A stretch of DNA of 64,000 nt from Gordonia rubripertincta (GTDB taxonomy: Bacteria; Actinomycetota; Actinomycetes; Mycobacteriales; Mycobacteriaceae): positions 1,922,001 to 1,986,000 of the forward strand of contig NZ_CP136136.1 in assembly GCF_038024875.1 (NCBI RefSeq), given 5' to 3'. The position numbers and the translations under genes are program-made. Positions within the stretch are counted from its first letter, which is position 1; the number at the start of each line of letters is the position of its first letter. Under the pieces are notes generated by a model. That model saw nothing but the letters and a program-made list of their open reading frames with translations. It had not been told where the DNA came from and searched no databases. Positions 53,633 through 62,241 of this stretch are shown here, piece by piece.

Positions 53633-54973
53633 ATGGCATCGACACTCATCGAAGGAGTCGCCGGGCAGCCCGAGGGCAAGCCCTCGGCGCCGTCTGCCCC
53701 CGGATTCGGTGCGGACAGCGCCGGAGACGCCGGCCGGCGCAGGGATCTCCGCAGGATGAAGGCGGTCGCGACCGGCTTCCTGATCTTCGCGGCGGTCGTC
53801 TACCTCTTCACCCGTTATCTCGAGCACCGCGACGGCGAAGACGTCGCCGCGTGGGTCGGTTTCGTGCAGGCCGCGTCCGAGGCCGGGATGGTCGGCGCGC
53901 TGGCCGACTGGTTCGCGGTGACCGCGCTCTTCCGGCATCCGCTCGGCATCCCGATCCCGCACACCGCGCTGATCCGCAAGAAGAAAGACGACATCGGCGA
54001 CCAACTCGGCGGCTTCATCGAAGAGAACTTCATGACGCCCGAGGTCGTCGTCTACCGCGCGCAGCAGATCGATCTGCCACGACGGCTGTCGACGTGGGTC
54101 GCCGACCCGCGCAACGCCCCGCGGATCTCCGGCGAAGCGGCCCGGGCGATCCAACTCGCGTCGGAGATGTTGCGCGACGAGGACGTCGAGCAGCTCATCC
54201 AGGCTGCACTGAAGTGGGTCGCCGAGCCGCAGTGGGCGCCGCCGACCGGCCGCATCCTGGAACAGCTCATCGCCGAGGACCGTCTCGAACCGGTCTTCCA
54301 GATGCTCTGCGATCGCGCGCACGAATGGGCGATCGGCAGCCAGGACCTCATCGACCGCGTGCTCGACCGGGACGGCCCGCAGTGGACGCCGAAGTTCGTC
54401 AACACTCTCGTCGGCGACAAGATCCACCGCGAACTCGTCGAGTTCACCTACAAGGTGCGCTCCGACCCCGACCATGAAATGCGCCGGGCGATGCACGAAT
54501 TCGTGGAGAAGTTCGCGAACGACCTGCAGAACGATCCCGAGATGATCGCCAAGTTCGAGGCAATCAAGTTGGAACTGGTGGGTCGTGACGAGGTCACCGG
54601 CGCGGCGTCGACCGCCTGGAAGACCGGCAAGGCCGTCATCGAGCAGATGCTCGACGACCCGAACAGCACACTGCGCAACACGTTGTCGGACTCGATCATC
54701 CAGCTCGCGACGAGGATTCGCGACGATCGTCCGCTGCAGGAGAAGATGAACGGCTGGGTCGCGCGGGTCGCGCACCACATCGCCGCGAACTACTCGCAGG
54801 AGATCATCTCCGTCATCACCGAGACCGTGCGCGGTTGGGACGCCGACGACACGAGTCGCAAGATCGAACTACAGGTGGGACGCGACCTCCAGTTCATCCG
54901 GATCAACGGCACCGTGGTCGGTGCGCTCGCCGGTCTCGCCATCCACACGACGTCGGTGCTGATCTTCCATTGA
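53633..54973 (+). CDS. DUF445 family membrane protein (Rv0473-like)
   Basis: 446-residue DUF445 protein: an N-terminal hydrophobic helix (about 48-65), the family motif GFVQAASEAGMVGALADWFAVTALFRHPLGIPIPHTALI, a long helical cytoplasmic region and a C-terminal hydrophobic segment GTVVGALAGLAIHTTSVLIF. The ATG at 53633 is chosen. Equivalent to Rv0473, beside the XRE gene as in M. tuberculosis. Function unknown; membrane-associated. Confidence 0.85.
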   Translation: MASTLIEGVAGQPEGKPSAPSAPGFGADSAGDAGRRRDLRRMKAVATGFLIFAAVVYLFTRYLEHRDGEDVAAWVGFVQAASEAGMVGALADWFAVTALFRHPLGIPIPHTALIRKKKDDIGDQLGGFIEENFMTPEVVVYRAQQIDLPRRLSTWVADPRNAPRISGEAARAIQLASEMLRDEDVEQLIQAALKWVAEPQWAPPTGRILEQLIAEDRLEPVFQMLCDRAHEWAIGSQDLIDRVLDRDGPQWTPKFVNTLVGDKIHRELVEFTYKVRSDPDHEMRRAMHEFVEKFANDLQNDPEMIAKFEAIKLELVGRDEVTGAASTAWKTGKAVIEQMLDDPNSTLRNTLSDSIIQLATRIRDDRPLQEKMNGWVARVAHHIAANYSQEIISVITETVRGWDADDTSRKIELQVGRDLQFIRINGTVVGALAGLAIHTTSVLIFH

Positions 54974-55012
54974 CGCCGAATCCCGGTGATCCGTCTGTGA
55001 TCCGACATCCTG

Positions 55013-55055
55013 TATTAGCTGTGTGCTTGCACGTGCTAGCAGTGAAGCCGATACT
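55013..55055 (+). promoter_or_regulatory. 29-bp element and promoter, copy 2 (XRE gene)
   Basis: Blocks TTAGC, TGCTTGCA and TGCTAGCA at the same spacing as copy 1 at 46994, followed by GATACT at 55050-55055. TTGCAC at 55027-55032 is a possible -35. It precedes the XRE start by about 45 bp. Confidence 0.78.
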
Positions 55056-55088
55056 TGGGAAAGACGATCGACCCTGGAACGGAGCGTG

Positions 55089-55622
55089 ATGAAGCGCGAC
55101 AAGGACGAGGCTGCCCTCGACGCCGTCGTAAACGGTGAGGCCGAGTCCGGCGACTCCGCGGATCAGGTGTCCGACGACGGTGACGGCACCACGACGATGG
55201 CGGTCGAGGCCGTGGAGGCCGTCGCGACGGCTGCGCAGGACGCGGTGGCGAATGCGGCGCAGGACATCGGCGCCTTCATCCGGTCCCAGCGGGTGGCCGC
55301 CAAGGTCTCGCTCCGGCAGCTCGCCGAACGTGCCGGGGTCAGCAATCCGTACCTCAGTCAGATCGAGCGAGGACTCCGGAAACCCTCTGCGGACGTCCTC
55401 GCCCAGATCGCCAAGGGTCTGCGGGTGTCCGCGGAAGTGTTGTACGTGCGCGCAGGAATTCTCGAAGAACGCCCCGCGAGCCCGGTCCGTGATGCTCTCA
55501 TCGCAGATGACTCGATCAACGAGCGTCAGAAACAGATGTTGCTGGAGATCTACGAGTCCTTCCGCAAGGAGAACGCGATCTCCTCGACTGGTTCCGAGAA
55601 AGACGAGTTCCGAGAAGACTGA
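55089..55622 (+). CDS. XRE regulator adjacent to HBHA gene (MLDSR-like)
   Basis: 177-residue XRE regulator: N-terminal acidic extension (about 1-55), HTH (IRSQRVAAKVSLRQLAERAGVSNPYLSQIERGLRKPSADVLAQIAKGLRVS) and a C-terminal tail. It corresponds to Rv0474 and to the Rhodococcus MLDSR regulator that sits beside the lipid-droplet protein gene and binds its promoter. It lies 14 bp before HBHA-B, and the 29-bp element upstream also stands before HBHA-A. Probably an autoregulator of the HBHA genes. Confidence 0.87.
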   Translation: MKRDKDEAALDAVVNGEAESGDSADQVSDDGDGTTTMAVEAVEAVATAAQDAVANAAQDIGAFIRSQRVAAKVSLRQLAERAGVSNPYLSQIERGLRKPSADVLAQIAKGLRVSAEVLYVRAGILEERPASPVRDALIADDSINERQKQMLLEIYESFRKENAISSTGSEKDEFRED

Positions 55623-55636
55623 GGCAGGAGACCTGA

Positions 55637-56797
55637 ATGAGCGAGAACCCGTTGACGACAGCCGTGGGACAGGTGGCCGCCTTGCTGGCCGAGGTCCGGG
55701 AGCGCGGGGAGGCGGCGAGCGAACAGGCCCAGTCCAAGCTCGCGGAGACTGTCGAGAACACCCAGTCGAAGCTCGCGGAGACCGTCGAGAACACCCAGTC
55801 GAAGTTGGTCGAGACGGTCGGCTCGACGCAGGCGAGGATCTCGGGTTCCCGGGACGACGCGCAGGCGAGGATCGACGAGGCGCTCGCGACCGCGCTGGCG
55901 CTCTTCGAGGAGGCCAAGTCGAAGCTGTCGACGCTGCCGGTCGAATTGCCCACCGAGATCGAGGAATTGCGCACCCGGTTCTCGCCGGACGAACTCCGTA
56001 AGGTCGCCGAGGCCTATCTCGCCGTCGCGGCCGGGCTGCTGACGTCGCTGTCGGAGCGGCGCGACGAGGCCGTCGGAAAGCTGTTGTCGCAGCCGGTCGT
56101 CGGGGAGAATCTGCCGAAGCTGGAGAAGGTCTACAGCGACGCCGTCGGTCTCACCGAAGAGGCTTTGGGGACGATTTCCGAGCAGACGCGCGCGGTGGGT
56201 GAGCGTGCGCTCCGGCTGGCCGGGCTGGCCGACGGCAGCGCTCCCGACGGGACGGTCCGCGACGCCAGCGCCGACGCACCGGTGCGAGCCGTTGCGGCGC
56301 CGGCTCCGGCCCCGGCGACCAAGGCCCCCGCCAAGGCGACCCCGGTCACCAAGGCTCCTGAAAACAAGGCTCCTGCGGACAAGGCTCCTGCGGACAAGGC
56401 CCCGGCGAACAAGGCTCCCGCGAAGAAGGCGCCTGCGAAGAAGGCCCCGGCCGCGAAGGCCCCCGCCGAGAAGGCACCGACCAAGCAGGCGGCGGCGAAG
56501 AAGGCTCCGGCCAAGACGACCCCGGCCAAGACGACCCCTGCGAAGACGGCACCGGCGAAGAAGGCTGCTGCGGTGAAGGGTGCCGCGGAACGGGCTGCGG
56601 CCAAGAAGGCCCCGGCCCGTAAGGCCGCCCCCGCCAAGGCGACGAAGCCCACGCCGACCAAGGCGGCCGCCAAGAAGACGCCGGCCGCGAAGAAGGCCGC
56701 CGCGGCGAACAAGGCGACCGCAGCCAAGAAGACGACCGCGAAGAAGGCCCCCGCCAAGAAAACACCCGCCAAGAAGGCCACTCCGCGCGCCGACTGA
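55637..56797 (+). CDS. HBHA/lipid-droplet-type protein B, with 11-residue repeats
   Basis: 386-residue paralogue of protein A. Residues 32-64 hold three 11-mers (QSKLAETVENT twice, then QSKLVETVGST). Residues 90-190 align with protein A (LPTEIEELRTRFSPDELRK, LSERRDEAVGKLLSQPVVGENL). From about residue 225 to the end is a very long Lys/Ala/Pro/Thr tail (KAPAKKAPAKK repeats), more than twice that of A, resembling histone H1-like DNA-binding tails. It directly follows the XRE gene. Likely binds lipid droplets and DNA. Low-complexity tail may be prone to length variation. Confidence 0.88.
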   Translation: MSENPLTTAVGQVAALLAEVRERGEAASEQAQSKLAETVENTQSKLAETVENTQSKLVETVGSTQARISGSRDDAQARIDEALATALALFEEAKSKLSTLPVELPTEIEELRTRFSPDELRKVAEAYLAVAAGLLTSLSERRDEAVGKLLSQPVVGENLPKLEKVYSDAVGLTEEALGTISEQTRAVGERALRLAGLADGSAPDGTVRDASADAPVRAVAAPAPAPATKAPAKATPVTKAPENKAPADKAPADKAPANKAPAKKAPAKKAPAAKAPAEKAPTKQAAAKKAPAKTTPAKTTPAKTAPAKKAAAVKGAAERAAAKKAPARKAAPAKATKPTPTKAAAKKTPAAKKAAAANKATAAKKTTAKKAPAKKTPAKKATPRAD

Positions 56798-56869
56798 TCA
56801 CTGCGCGCACGTTCCGCCCGTGCGTGGCGTCGTGGGCTGCTGCGGCAATCGGGGCGCACGGGAACTAGA

Positions 56870-57194
56870 GTGTTCGGCGTGGACGTCTTCAGCGTGTTGG
56901 CCTATGGACAGAGTCTGATCATGTTGGTCCTGACCGTGGTCGCGGGGATCGCGGCGGTCGTCGCTCTGATCCACGCGGCCATTCAGCGGCCCGATGCCTT
57001 CCCGGCGGTCGACCGGCAGAGCAAGGTGATCTGGGGTGGCGATCCTGGCCGCCGCGTCGCTGTTCATCTGGTTCTTCGGTGCGGTGAGCTTCCTGGGCAT
57101 CATCGGCGTGGTCGCGATGCTCGTGTACCTGGTCGACGTGCGCAAACGTGTCGACGACATCCAGGGCAAATCCTGGTTCAGCAAAAAGGCCTGA
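56870..57194 (+). pseudogene. DUF2516 small membrane protein (Rv0476-like), frameshifted
   Basis: Small membrane protein equivalent to Rv0476. The first part (LAYGQSLIMLVLTVVAGIAAVVALIHAAIQRPDAFPAVDRQSKVIW) is in one frame and the second helix and end (VAILAAASLFIWFFGAVSFLGIIG, YLVDVRKRVDDIQGKSWFSKKA) in another. Removing one G from the run at 57033-57036 (CTGGGGTG) joins them as VIWVAILAAA. Both membrane helices are intact, so the break is recent or a sequencing artefact. Start is GTG. Confidence 0.85.
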
Positions 57195-57200
57195 TGCATC

Positions 57201-58028
57201 GTGGCGGAGTATCGGATCAACGACCTCGCCGAGGCGTCGGGGGTCAGCGTTCGCAACATCCGGGTCTACCAGGACCGCGGACTGCTTCCGCCGCCCACCA
57301 TCCGCGGCCGTGCGGGCTGGTACTCCGACCAGCACCTGGTCCGCCTGAACCTCATCTCCCGCATGCTCGAACGCGGGTACACTTTCGCGACGATCAGTGA
57401 GCTCCTGCACGCCGCCCACCACGGCATGCGCGTCGAACAGATCCTGCGCGGGTCGCCGAAGGGCGGCCGGTTCCGCAATTTCAAGCGTGCCGCGACGATC
57501 ACCATCGCCGAGCTGAGGAAGACGCTCAATGCGTCGGACCGGTCCATCGCGCTCAGCCAGAAGCTGGGTCTGCTGGCCAAGGACGGCACGCACTACGCGA
57601 TCCGCAACCCCGAACTCCTCGAGGGTGCCGAGGTCCTGGTGAAGGCCGGCGTCGACCTGGAGTTCCTGCTCGACCGCTGGGTCCGGGTCCAGGACGACCT
57701 CGAGGACGTCGCCAAGAGCTTCGTCTCGATCATCACCGACACCTACTTCGACGAGAACCTGCCCGACCTCGGTGAGCAGGGCGTCAGCAAGATGGCGGAC
57801 CTCATCCAGACCGTTCGGCCGATGGCCCACGAGATCGTCGAGACGACGTTCCGCCGGGCCCTCGACGAGCAGATCTCGCAGGCGATCGGGCGGGCGGCGA
57901 CCTACTTCGATGCCGCCACCGGGGACGACGAACCGGACTCCGCGACGCCGGATTCGACCGGTGACCAGCCGGACCCCGGCTATGAGACAACGGATGTTGG
58001 TACATTGAACACCGAGACGGGGCGCTGA
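57201..58028 (+). CDS. MerR-family transcriptional regulator
   Basis: 275-residue MerR-type regulator: N-terminal HTH (INDLAEASGVSVRNIRVYQDRGLLPPPTIRGRAGWYSDQHLVRLNLISRMLERGY) and a long C-terminal helical domain (about 110-235). GTG start 7 bp after the DUF2516 gene. Possible target is the alpha/beta-hydrolase gene 56 bp downstream. Effector unknown. Confidence 0.88.
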   Translation: MAEYRINDLAEASGVSVRNIRVYQDRGLLPPPTIRGRAGWYSDQHLVRLNLISRMLERGYTFATISELLHAAHHGMRVEQILRGSPKGGRFRNFKRAATITIAELRKTLNASDRSIALSQKLGLLAKDGTHYAIRNPELLEGAEVLVKAGVDLEFLLDRWVRVQDDLEDVAKSFVSIITDTYFDENLPDLGEQGVSKMADLIQTVRPMAHEIVETTFRRALDEQISQAIGRAATYFDAATGDDEPDSATPDSTGDQPDPGYETTDVGTLNTETGR

Positions 58029-58084
58029 ACGAGGTGCCCCCGCACGGAGCCCGGACCTGAGGTTCCACGTAGCGAGGAGTGCCG

Positions 58085-59176
58085 GTGAAGCGGAAGTCAT
58101 TGGTGAATGTCGGCGGGATCGCGACCGCTGTCGGTGCAGGGGTGATCGGCCTCGGGGTCGGTACGGTGCTCGCGGGGATCACTCGGGATGCACTGCGGAC
58201 CTCGACCGCGGTGGACGACGGCCCCGACGATCTGCTCCGCGAGCCCGAGGTGGCACCACTGCGGCAGGCGGTCCGGACGCTCGACGGCACGGCACTGAAC
58301 GTCGAGGTCTACGGTGCCGACGACGACGATCCCGAGGGGGACGTCATCGTGATGGTCCACGGCTGGACCTGCAACACGGCCTACTGGTATCCGCAGATCA
58401 ACCACCTCATCACGCCCGACGCCGGCGACCGTCGCGTCGTCGTCTACGACCAGCGTGGGCACGGGCTCTCGGAGCGGGGGCGGGCCCGGCCGACGGTGGC
58501 GATGCTCGGACAGGACCTCGACGCGGTGCTCGAGGCGACCGTCCCGAATGGTCGTCGGGCAATCCTGGTGGGACACAGCATGGGTGGCATGACCATCATG
58601 TCGTGGGCTGCCCAGCATCCGGAGAAGGTCGGCACCACGGTGTCCGCCGCGGTGCTTGTGTCGACCGCGGCCAACGCGGTCATGGAGAACCACGGACTCG
58701 TACCCGTCGACCTGCCCGCCTACGCACGGCCGTTCACGCCGGTCGTGACCAAGGCGATCACCTCGGTGCCGGTTCCGATCCCGAAGACCCCGTACGGCGT
58801 GAAGTTCTCGCACTACATCGCACTCGGCCCCAACGCGCGCAAGTCGCATGTCGACTTCGTCGACGAGATGGTCGGCTCCTGCCCGCCGCGTGCGCGGGCC
58901 GGATGGGGTTCGGCGATGGGCAAACTCGATGTGACCGCAGGACTGGAGGCGCTGACGGTGCCCACGGTGGTGGTCGTCGGAACCGAGGACCGGCTCACTC
59001 CGCCACGGCACGCCGAGCAGATGGCAGAGGTGCTGCGCCGCAACGGTTCACTGCGGGATCTGATCGTCTACGAGGGTGTCGGGCACATGTCGAGCATCGA
59101 GGCGGCGGAGCGCTTCAACGAGATGCTCGACGAGCTGGTCGCCGACGTGTCACGGACCGCGCAGCGGGTCGGCTGA
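58085..59176 (+). CDS. Alpha/beta-hydrolase family protein
   Basis: 363-residue hydrolase. An N-terminal hydrophobic segment (about 8-30, GGIATAVGAGVIGLGVGTVLAG) may anchor it. The oxyanion and elbow motifs are VHGWTCNTAYW and GHSMGGMTIM; acid GTEDRLTPP and His in VGHMSS complete the triad. GTG 58085 has GAGGAG 7 nt upstream. Likely an esterase or lipase-like enzyme; substrate unknown. Convergent with murB. Confidence 0.88.
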   Translation: MKRKSLVNVGGIATAVGAGVIGLGVGTVLAGITRDALRTSTAVDDGPDDLLREPEVAPLRQAVRTLDGTALNVEVYGADDDDPEGDVIVMVHGWTCNTAYWYPQINHLITPDAGDRRVVVYDQRGHGLSERGRARPTVAMLGQDLDAVLEATVPNGRRAILVGHSMGGMTIMSWAAQHPEKVGTTVSAAVLVSTAANAVMENHGLVPVDLPAYARPFTPVVTKAITSVPVPIPKTPYGVKFSHYIALGPNARKSHVDFVDEMVGSCPPRARAGWGSAMGKLDVTAGLEALTVPTVVVVGTEDRLTPPRHAEQMAEVLRRNGSLRDLIVYEGVGHMSSIEAAERFNEMLDELVADVSRTAQRVG

Positions 59177-59194
59177 ATCGCGCCCGGCCGGTCG

Positions 59195-60319
59195 TCAGAG
59201 CACGCAGTTGACGAAGACCGGCTCGGGTCGCAGTGTGACGCCGAAGGAGTCGAGAACGCCGTCCCGGACCTCGCGCGCCAGCGTCAGTAGTTGCTCGGTG
59301 GTGGCCGAACCCCGATTGGTCAGCGCCAGAGTGTGCTTCGTCGACAGGCGGACCGGGGCGTCAGCCGACGGGTAGCCGCGCCCGAAGCCGGCCCGTTCGA
59401 TCAGCCACCCCGCCGACAGTTTGATCGCGGTGGGGGTGCCGGCGTTGGAGGGGTCGACCGGCGTTCCCGGCTGTGGGCCGGCCGGATAGGACGGGATCGC
59501 CACGTCCTCGCCGACCCGGACCGCGATCCGTTCGAGGACGGCGGGGGCGTCCGGGCCGTCGATGATCGGATTGGTGAAAAACGAACCGGCACTCCACGTG
59601 TCGAAGTCGTCGGCGTCGAGGACCATGCCCTTGCCGCGACGCAGGCCGAGTACCGCCTCGCGGGCGGTGGCGGCGTCGACGCGATCGCCGGGCGCGACGC
59701 CGACCGTCGTGGCCAGTTCGCGGTACCGGATCGGCTGGCTCTCGCGATCCTCGTTGAGCCAGAAGGACACTGCGACCACCACGAAGTCATCGCGGTGTTT
59801 GAGATTACTGGTGCGGTAGCCGAGTCCGAGCTCGGTGGGGGAGACCCAGCGCAGGTTGCCCGACCGGCGGTCGAGGACCTGGACCGACCGCAATATGTCG
59901 GCGACTTCGACTCCGTATGCCCCGACGTTCTGCACCGGCGTCGCGCCGGCCGCGCCGGGAATCCCCGACAGGCACTCCAGCCCGCCGAATCCCGCCTCGA
60001 CGGTCGCGGCGACCAGGTCGTCCCAGCCCACGCCGGCGTCGGCGACGACGTGCGATCGGCCCGACTCGCGGCCCGAACCGAACTCGATGCGGCCGCTCGC
60101 CAGCACCACGGCGGTGCCGTCGAAGCCGGCGTCGCCGATGACGAGGTTGGACCCGCCGCCGATCACCAGCACCGGTTCGGACTGTTCGTCAAGCTCCTGG
60201 ATGGTCTCGACGATGCTGCGCGTGTCCGGGCAGCGCACGATCTCGCGGGCGGGGCCGCCCAGACGCAGGGTGGTCAGCTCGGCGAGGGGCGCGCTCAGCG
60301 GCGTCTGCGTGTCGGTCAC
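59195..60319 (-). CDS. murB: UDP-N-acetylenolpyruvoylglucosamine reductase
   Basis: 374-residue FAD-dependent MurB, reducing UDP-GlcNAc-enolpyruvate in peptidoglycan synthesis. FAD-binding VIGGGSNLVIGDAGF, PGAAGATPVQNVGAYGVEVAD, YRTSNLK, catalytic AGSFFTNPI, and substrate region SAGWLIERAGFGRG are complete. The start is GTG. It is divergent from the DUF2505 genes, with the same neighbours as Rv0482 in M. tuberculosis. Confidence 0.96.
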   Translation of the reverse strand: MTDTQTPLSAPLAELTTLRLGGPAREIVRCPDTRSIVETIQELDEQSEPVLVIGGGSNLVIGDAGFDGTAVVLASGRIEFGSGRESGRSHVVADAGVGWDDLVAATVEAGFGGLECLSGIPGAAGATPVQNVGAYGVEVADILRSVQVLDRRSGNLRWVSPTELGLGYRTSNLKHRDDFVVVAVSFWLNEDRESQPIRYRELATTVGVAPGDRVDAATAREAVLGLRRGKGMVLDADDFDTWSAGSFFTNPIIDGPDAPAVLERIAVRVGEDVAIPSYPAGPQPGTPVDPSNAGTPTAIKLSAGWLIERAGFGRGYPSADAPVRLSTKHTLALTNRGSATTEQLLTLAREVRDGVLDSFGVTLRPEPVFVNCVL

Positions 60320-60357
60320 GCGTTAAACGTTAACCGGCGACCGGTAGCGTTCTCTTC

Positions 60358-60864
60358 ATGGCGAGCAAGCTGCAGCACTCGGAGTCCTACCCGTTCTCCA
60401 CCGAGCGGCTCTGGGCGCTCTACACCACGGAGCAGTACTGGCACGATCTGGTGGAGCGGATGAACTCCGGTCACGGCCACGTCGAGAAGGTGAACATCGC
60501 GGGCGACACCGTGACCGTGGAGATGAACCAGGGCATCCCCGCGGAGAAGCTCCCGTCGGCGGTCACCAAGATCATGCCCGGCGACCTCCGAATTCCGCGG
60601 AAGAACACATATCGGCTGGTCGGAGGCCGGATCGAGGGCGAGATCCACGCCACGGTCGAGGGCGCCCCGGTGCCGGTGAACGTGAACGGGTCCACCACCA
60701 TCGCCGGTGATCCGGCGACCAGCGAGTGGTCCGCCGAGGTGTCGGTGAACCTGCCGATGTTCGGCGGGAAGATCGAGAAGGCCGTGGTCAGCGAGCTTGT
60801 CGGCCTGCTTGATCACGAGCGTGGTCACACCGTCGATTGGGAATCGGAAAATCCGCTGACGTAG
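60358..60864 (+). CDS. DUF2505 family protein, copy 1
   Basis: 168-residue DUF2505 protein (START/SRPBCC-like fold) beginning MASKLQHSESYPFSTERLW. Conserved text: YWHDLVERMNSG, VNLPMFGGKIEKAVVSELVGLLDHE. Equivalent to Rv0481c beside murB. A tandem copy follows 10 bp downstream. Function unknown; the fold suggests binding of a hydrophobic ligand. Confidence 0.85.
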   Translation: MASKLQHSESYPFSTERLWALYTTEQYWHDLVERMNSGHGHVEKVNIAGDTVTVEMNQGIPAEKLPSAVTKIMPGDLRIPRKNTYRLVGGRIEGEIHATVEGAPVPVNVNGSTTIAGDPATSEWSAEVSVNLPMFGGKIEKAVVSELVGLLDHERGHTVDWESENPLT

Positions 60865-60874
60865 CCTGGTCGTC

Positions 60875-61384
60875 ATGGCACGACGGCTCAGCTACTCCGC
60901 TCGGTACACTCACGCTGCGGAGAAGCTCTACCAAGCGCAGAGCATCAAGCAGTACTGGGACGACATGATGGCGGGATTCCAGATGATCTCGCCACACTGC
61001 GAGGTCGCCTCCTTCACCTCCGACGAGACCGGGATCAAGGTCGTCCTCAAGCAGACGATCGGTCGCGATCAGCTGCCCCCGCTCGCGCAGACGGTGATGA
61101 TGAAGGACATGGTCATCACGCGTGAGGAGACCCTCGGTCCGTTCGACCCGGACAACACCAAGGGCACCTACAACGCGTCGATCCCCGCGGGGCCGGGCAG
61201 CCTCAACGGCTGGCAGGAACTGTTCCCCACCGACGACGGCTGCACGATCCGCCGGACCAGCGAGGCGAAGGTCTTCGTCCCGTTCGTCAACGGCAAGCTG
61301 GAGCAGATGATCCTCATAAACCTGGTCGATCTGTTCCGAGCCGAGGCCGAGTACGCCAAGGACTGGATCGACAAGAACTTGTGA
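60875..61384 (+). CDS. DUF2505 family protein, copy 2
   Basis: 169-residue paralogue of copy 1 with the same order (SARYTHAAEKLYQAQSIKQYW... VFVPFVNGKLEQMILINLVDLFRAEAEYAKDWI) but low identity, so an old duplication. Its stop overlaps the methyltransferase GTG by 4 bp. Function unknown. Confidence 0.83.
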   Translation: MARRLSYSARYTHAAEKLYQAQSIKQYWDDMMAGFQMISPHCEVASFTSDETGIKVVLKQTIGRDQLPPLAQTVMMKDMVITREETLGPFDPDNTKGTYNASIPAGPGSLNGWQELFPTDDGCTIRRTSEAKVFVPFVNGKLEQMILINLVDLFRAEAEYAKDWIDKNL

Positions 61385-62190
61385 GTCGACTCCCCGGGCA
61401 GCAGTCCGGGCGACGGCTGTCGAACAGCCCGATCGGACGGGTGACGCGCGGGACCACCAACATCAACCGTCTCCGGCGGGTGGATCGGTGGATGGCGCAT
61501 GAACCGGCCGTGATCGCGGCACTCGACGTCCCACATCCCCTGGTCGTCGACCTCGGTTACGGCGCCCGCCCCGACACCACCGTCGAGATGGCCGGCCGGC
61601 TCCGCCGCATCGCCCCCGACCTGGAGATGGTCGGACTCGAGATCGACCCGGCACGGGTCGTCGACCCGCGCGACGGCGTCCGGTTCGCGGTCGGCGGCTT
61701 CGAGATGGCGGGTCTGCGGCCCCGGGTGGTGCGTGCCTTCAACGTCCTCCGCCAGTACGACGAGACCGAGGTCGACGCCGCGTGGTCGCGGTTGCGTGCG
61801 GCCCTGTCGCCGGGCGGGGTGATCGTCGAGGGCACCTGCGACGAGATCGGGCGGCGCTGTACGTGGGTGCTGCTCGACGACGCGGGGCCGGTCAGTCTGA
61901 CGCTCTGCTGGGCGCCGGAACATTCCGAACGTCCCTCCGATCTCGCCGAACGACTGCCCAAAGCGCTCATCCACCGCAACGTGCCCGGTGAGAAGATCCA
62001 CGACCTGCTCGTTCTCGCCGACCAGTGCTGGGACATCGCCGCTCCGTTGGCGCCGTATGGGCCGCGCGTCCGCTGGCGTCATGTTCTGGACCTGCTGCGC
62101 GAACGCGGTGTCGACTGCGTCGTCAGCCGGCGTCGGATGTCGGACAACGTGCTGACCGTCCCGTGGGAGGCCGTCGCCCCGTCGGCGTAA
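61381..62190 (+). CDS. Class I SAM-dependent methyltransferase
   Basis: 269-residue protein. A basic N-terminal region (VTRGTTNINRLRRVDRWM) is followed by a degenerate methyltransferase motif I VVDLGYGARPDTTVEMA and an acidic strand end LEIDPARVVD, then ALSPGGVIVEGTCDEIGRRCTWVLLD. The family is conserved in Mycobacteriales beside DUF2505/nitrilase genes. Substrate unknown. Confidence 0.78.
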   Translation: MSRLPGQQSGRRLSNSPIGRVTRGTTNINRLRRVDRWMAHEPAVIAALDVPHPLVVDLGYGARPDTTVEMAGRLRRIAPDLEMVGLEIDPARVVDPRDGVRFAVGGFEMAGLRPRVVRAFNVLRQYDETEVDAAWSRLRAALSPGGVIVEGTCDEIGRRCTWVLLDDAGPVSLTLCWAPEHSERPSDLAERLPKALIHRNVPGEKIHDLLVLADQCWDIAAPLAPYGPRVRWRHVLDLLRERGVDCVVSRRRMSDNVLTVPWEAVAPSA

Positions 62191-62241
62191 CCGCGGAGGA
62201 AGTCGGCGGTACCGACGGTGACGGGCACTACTGTGGCGGCT

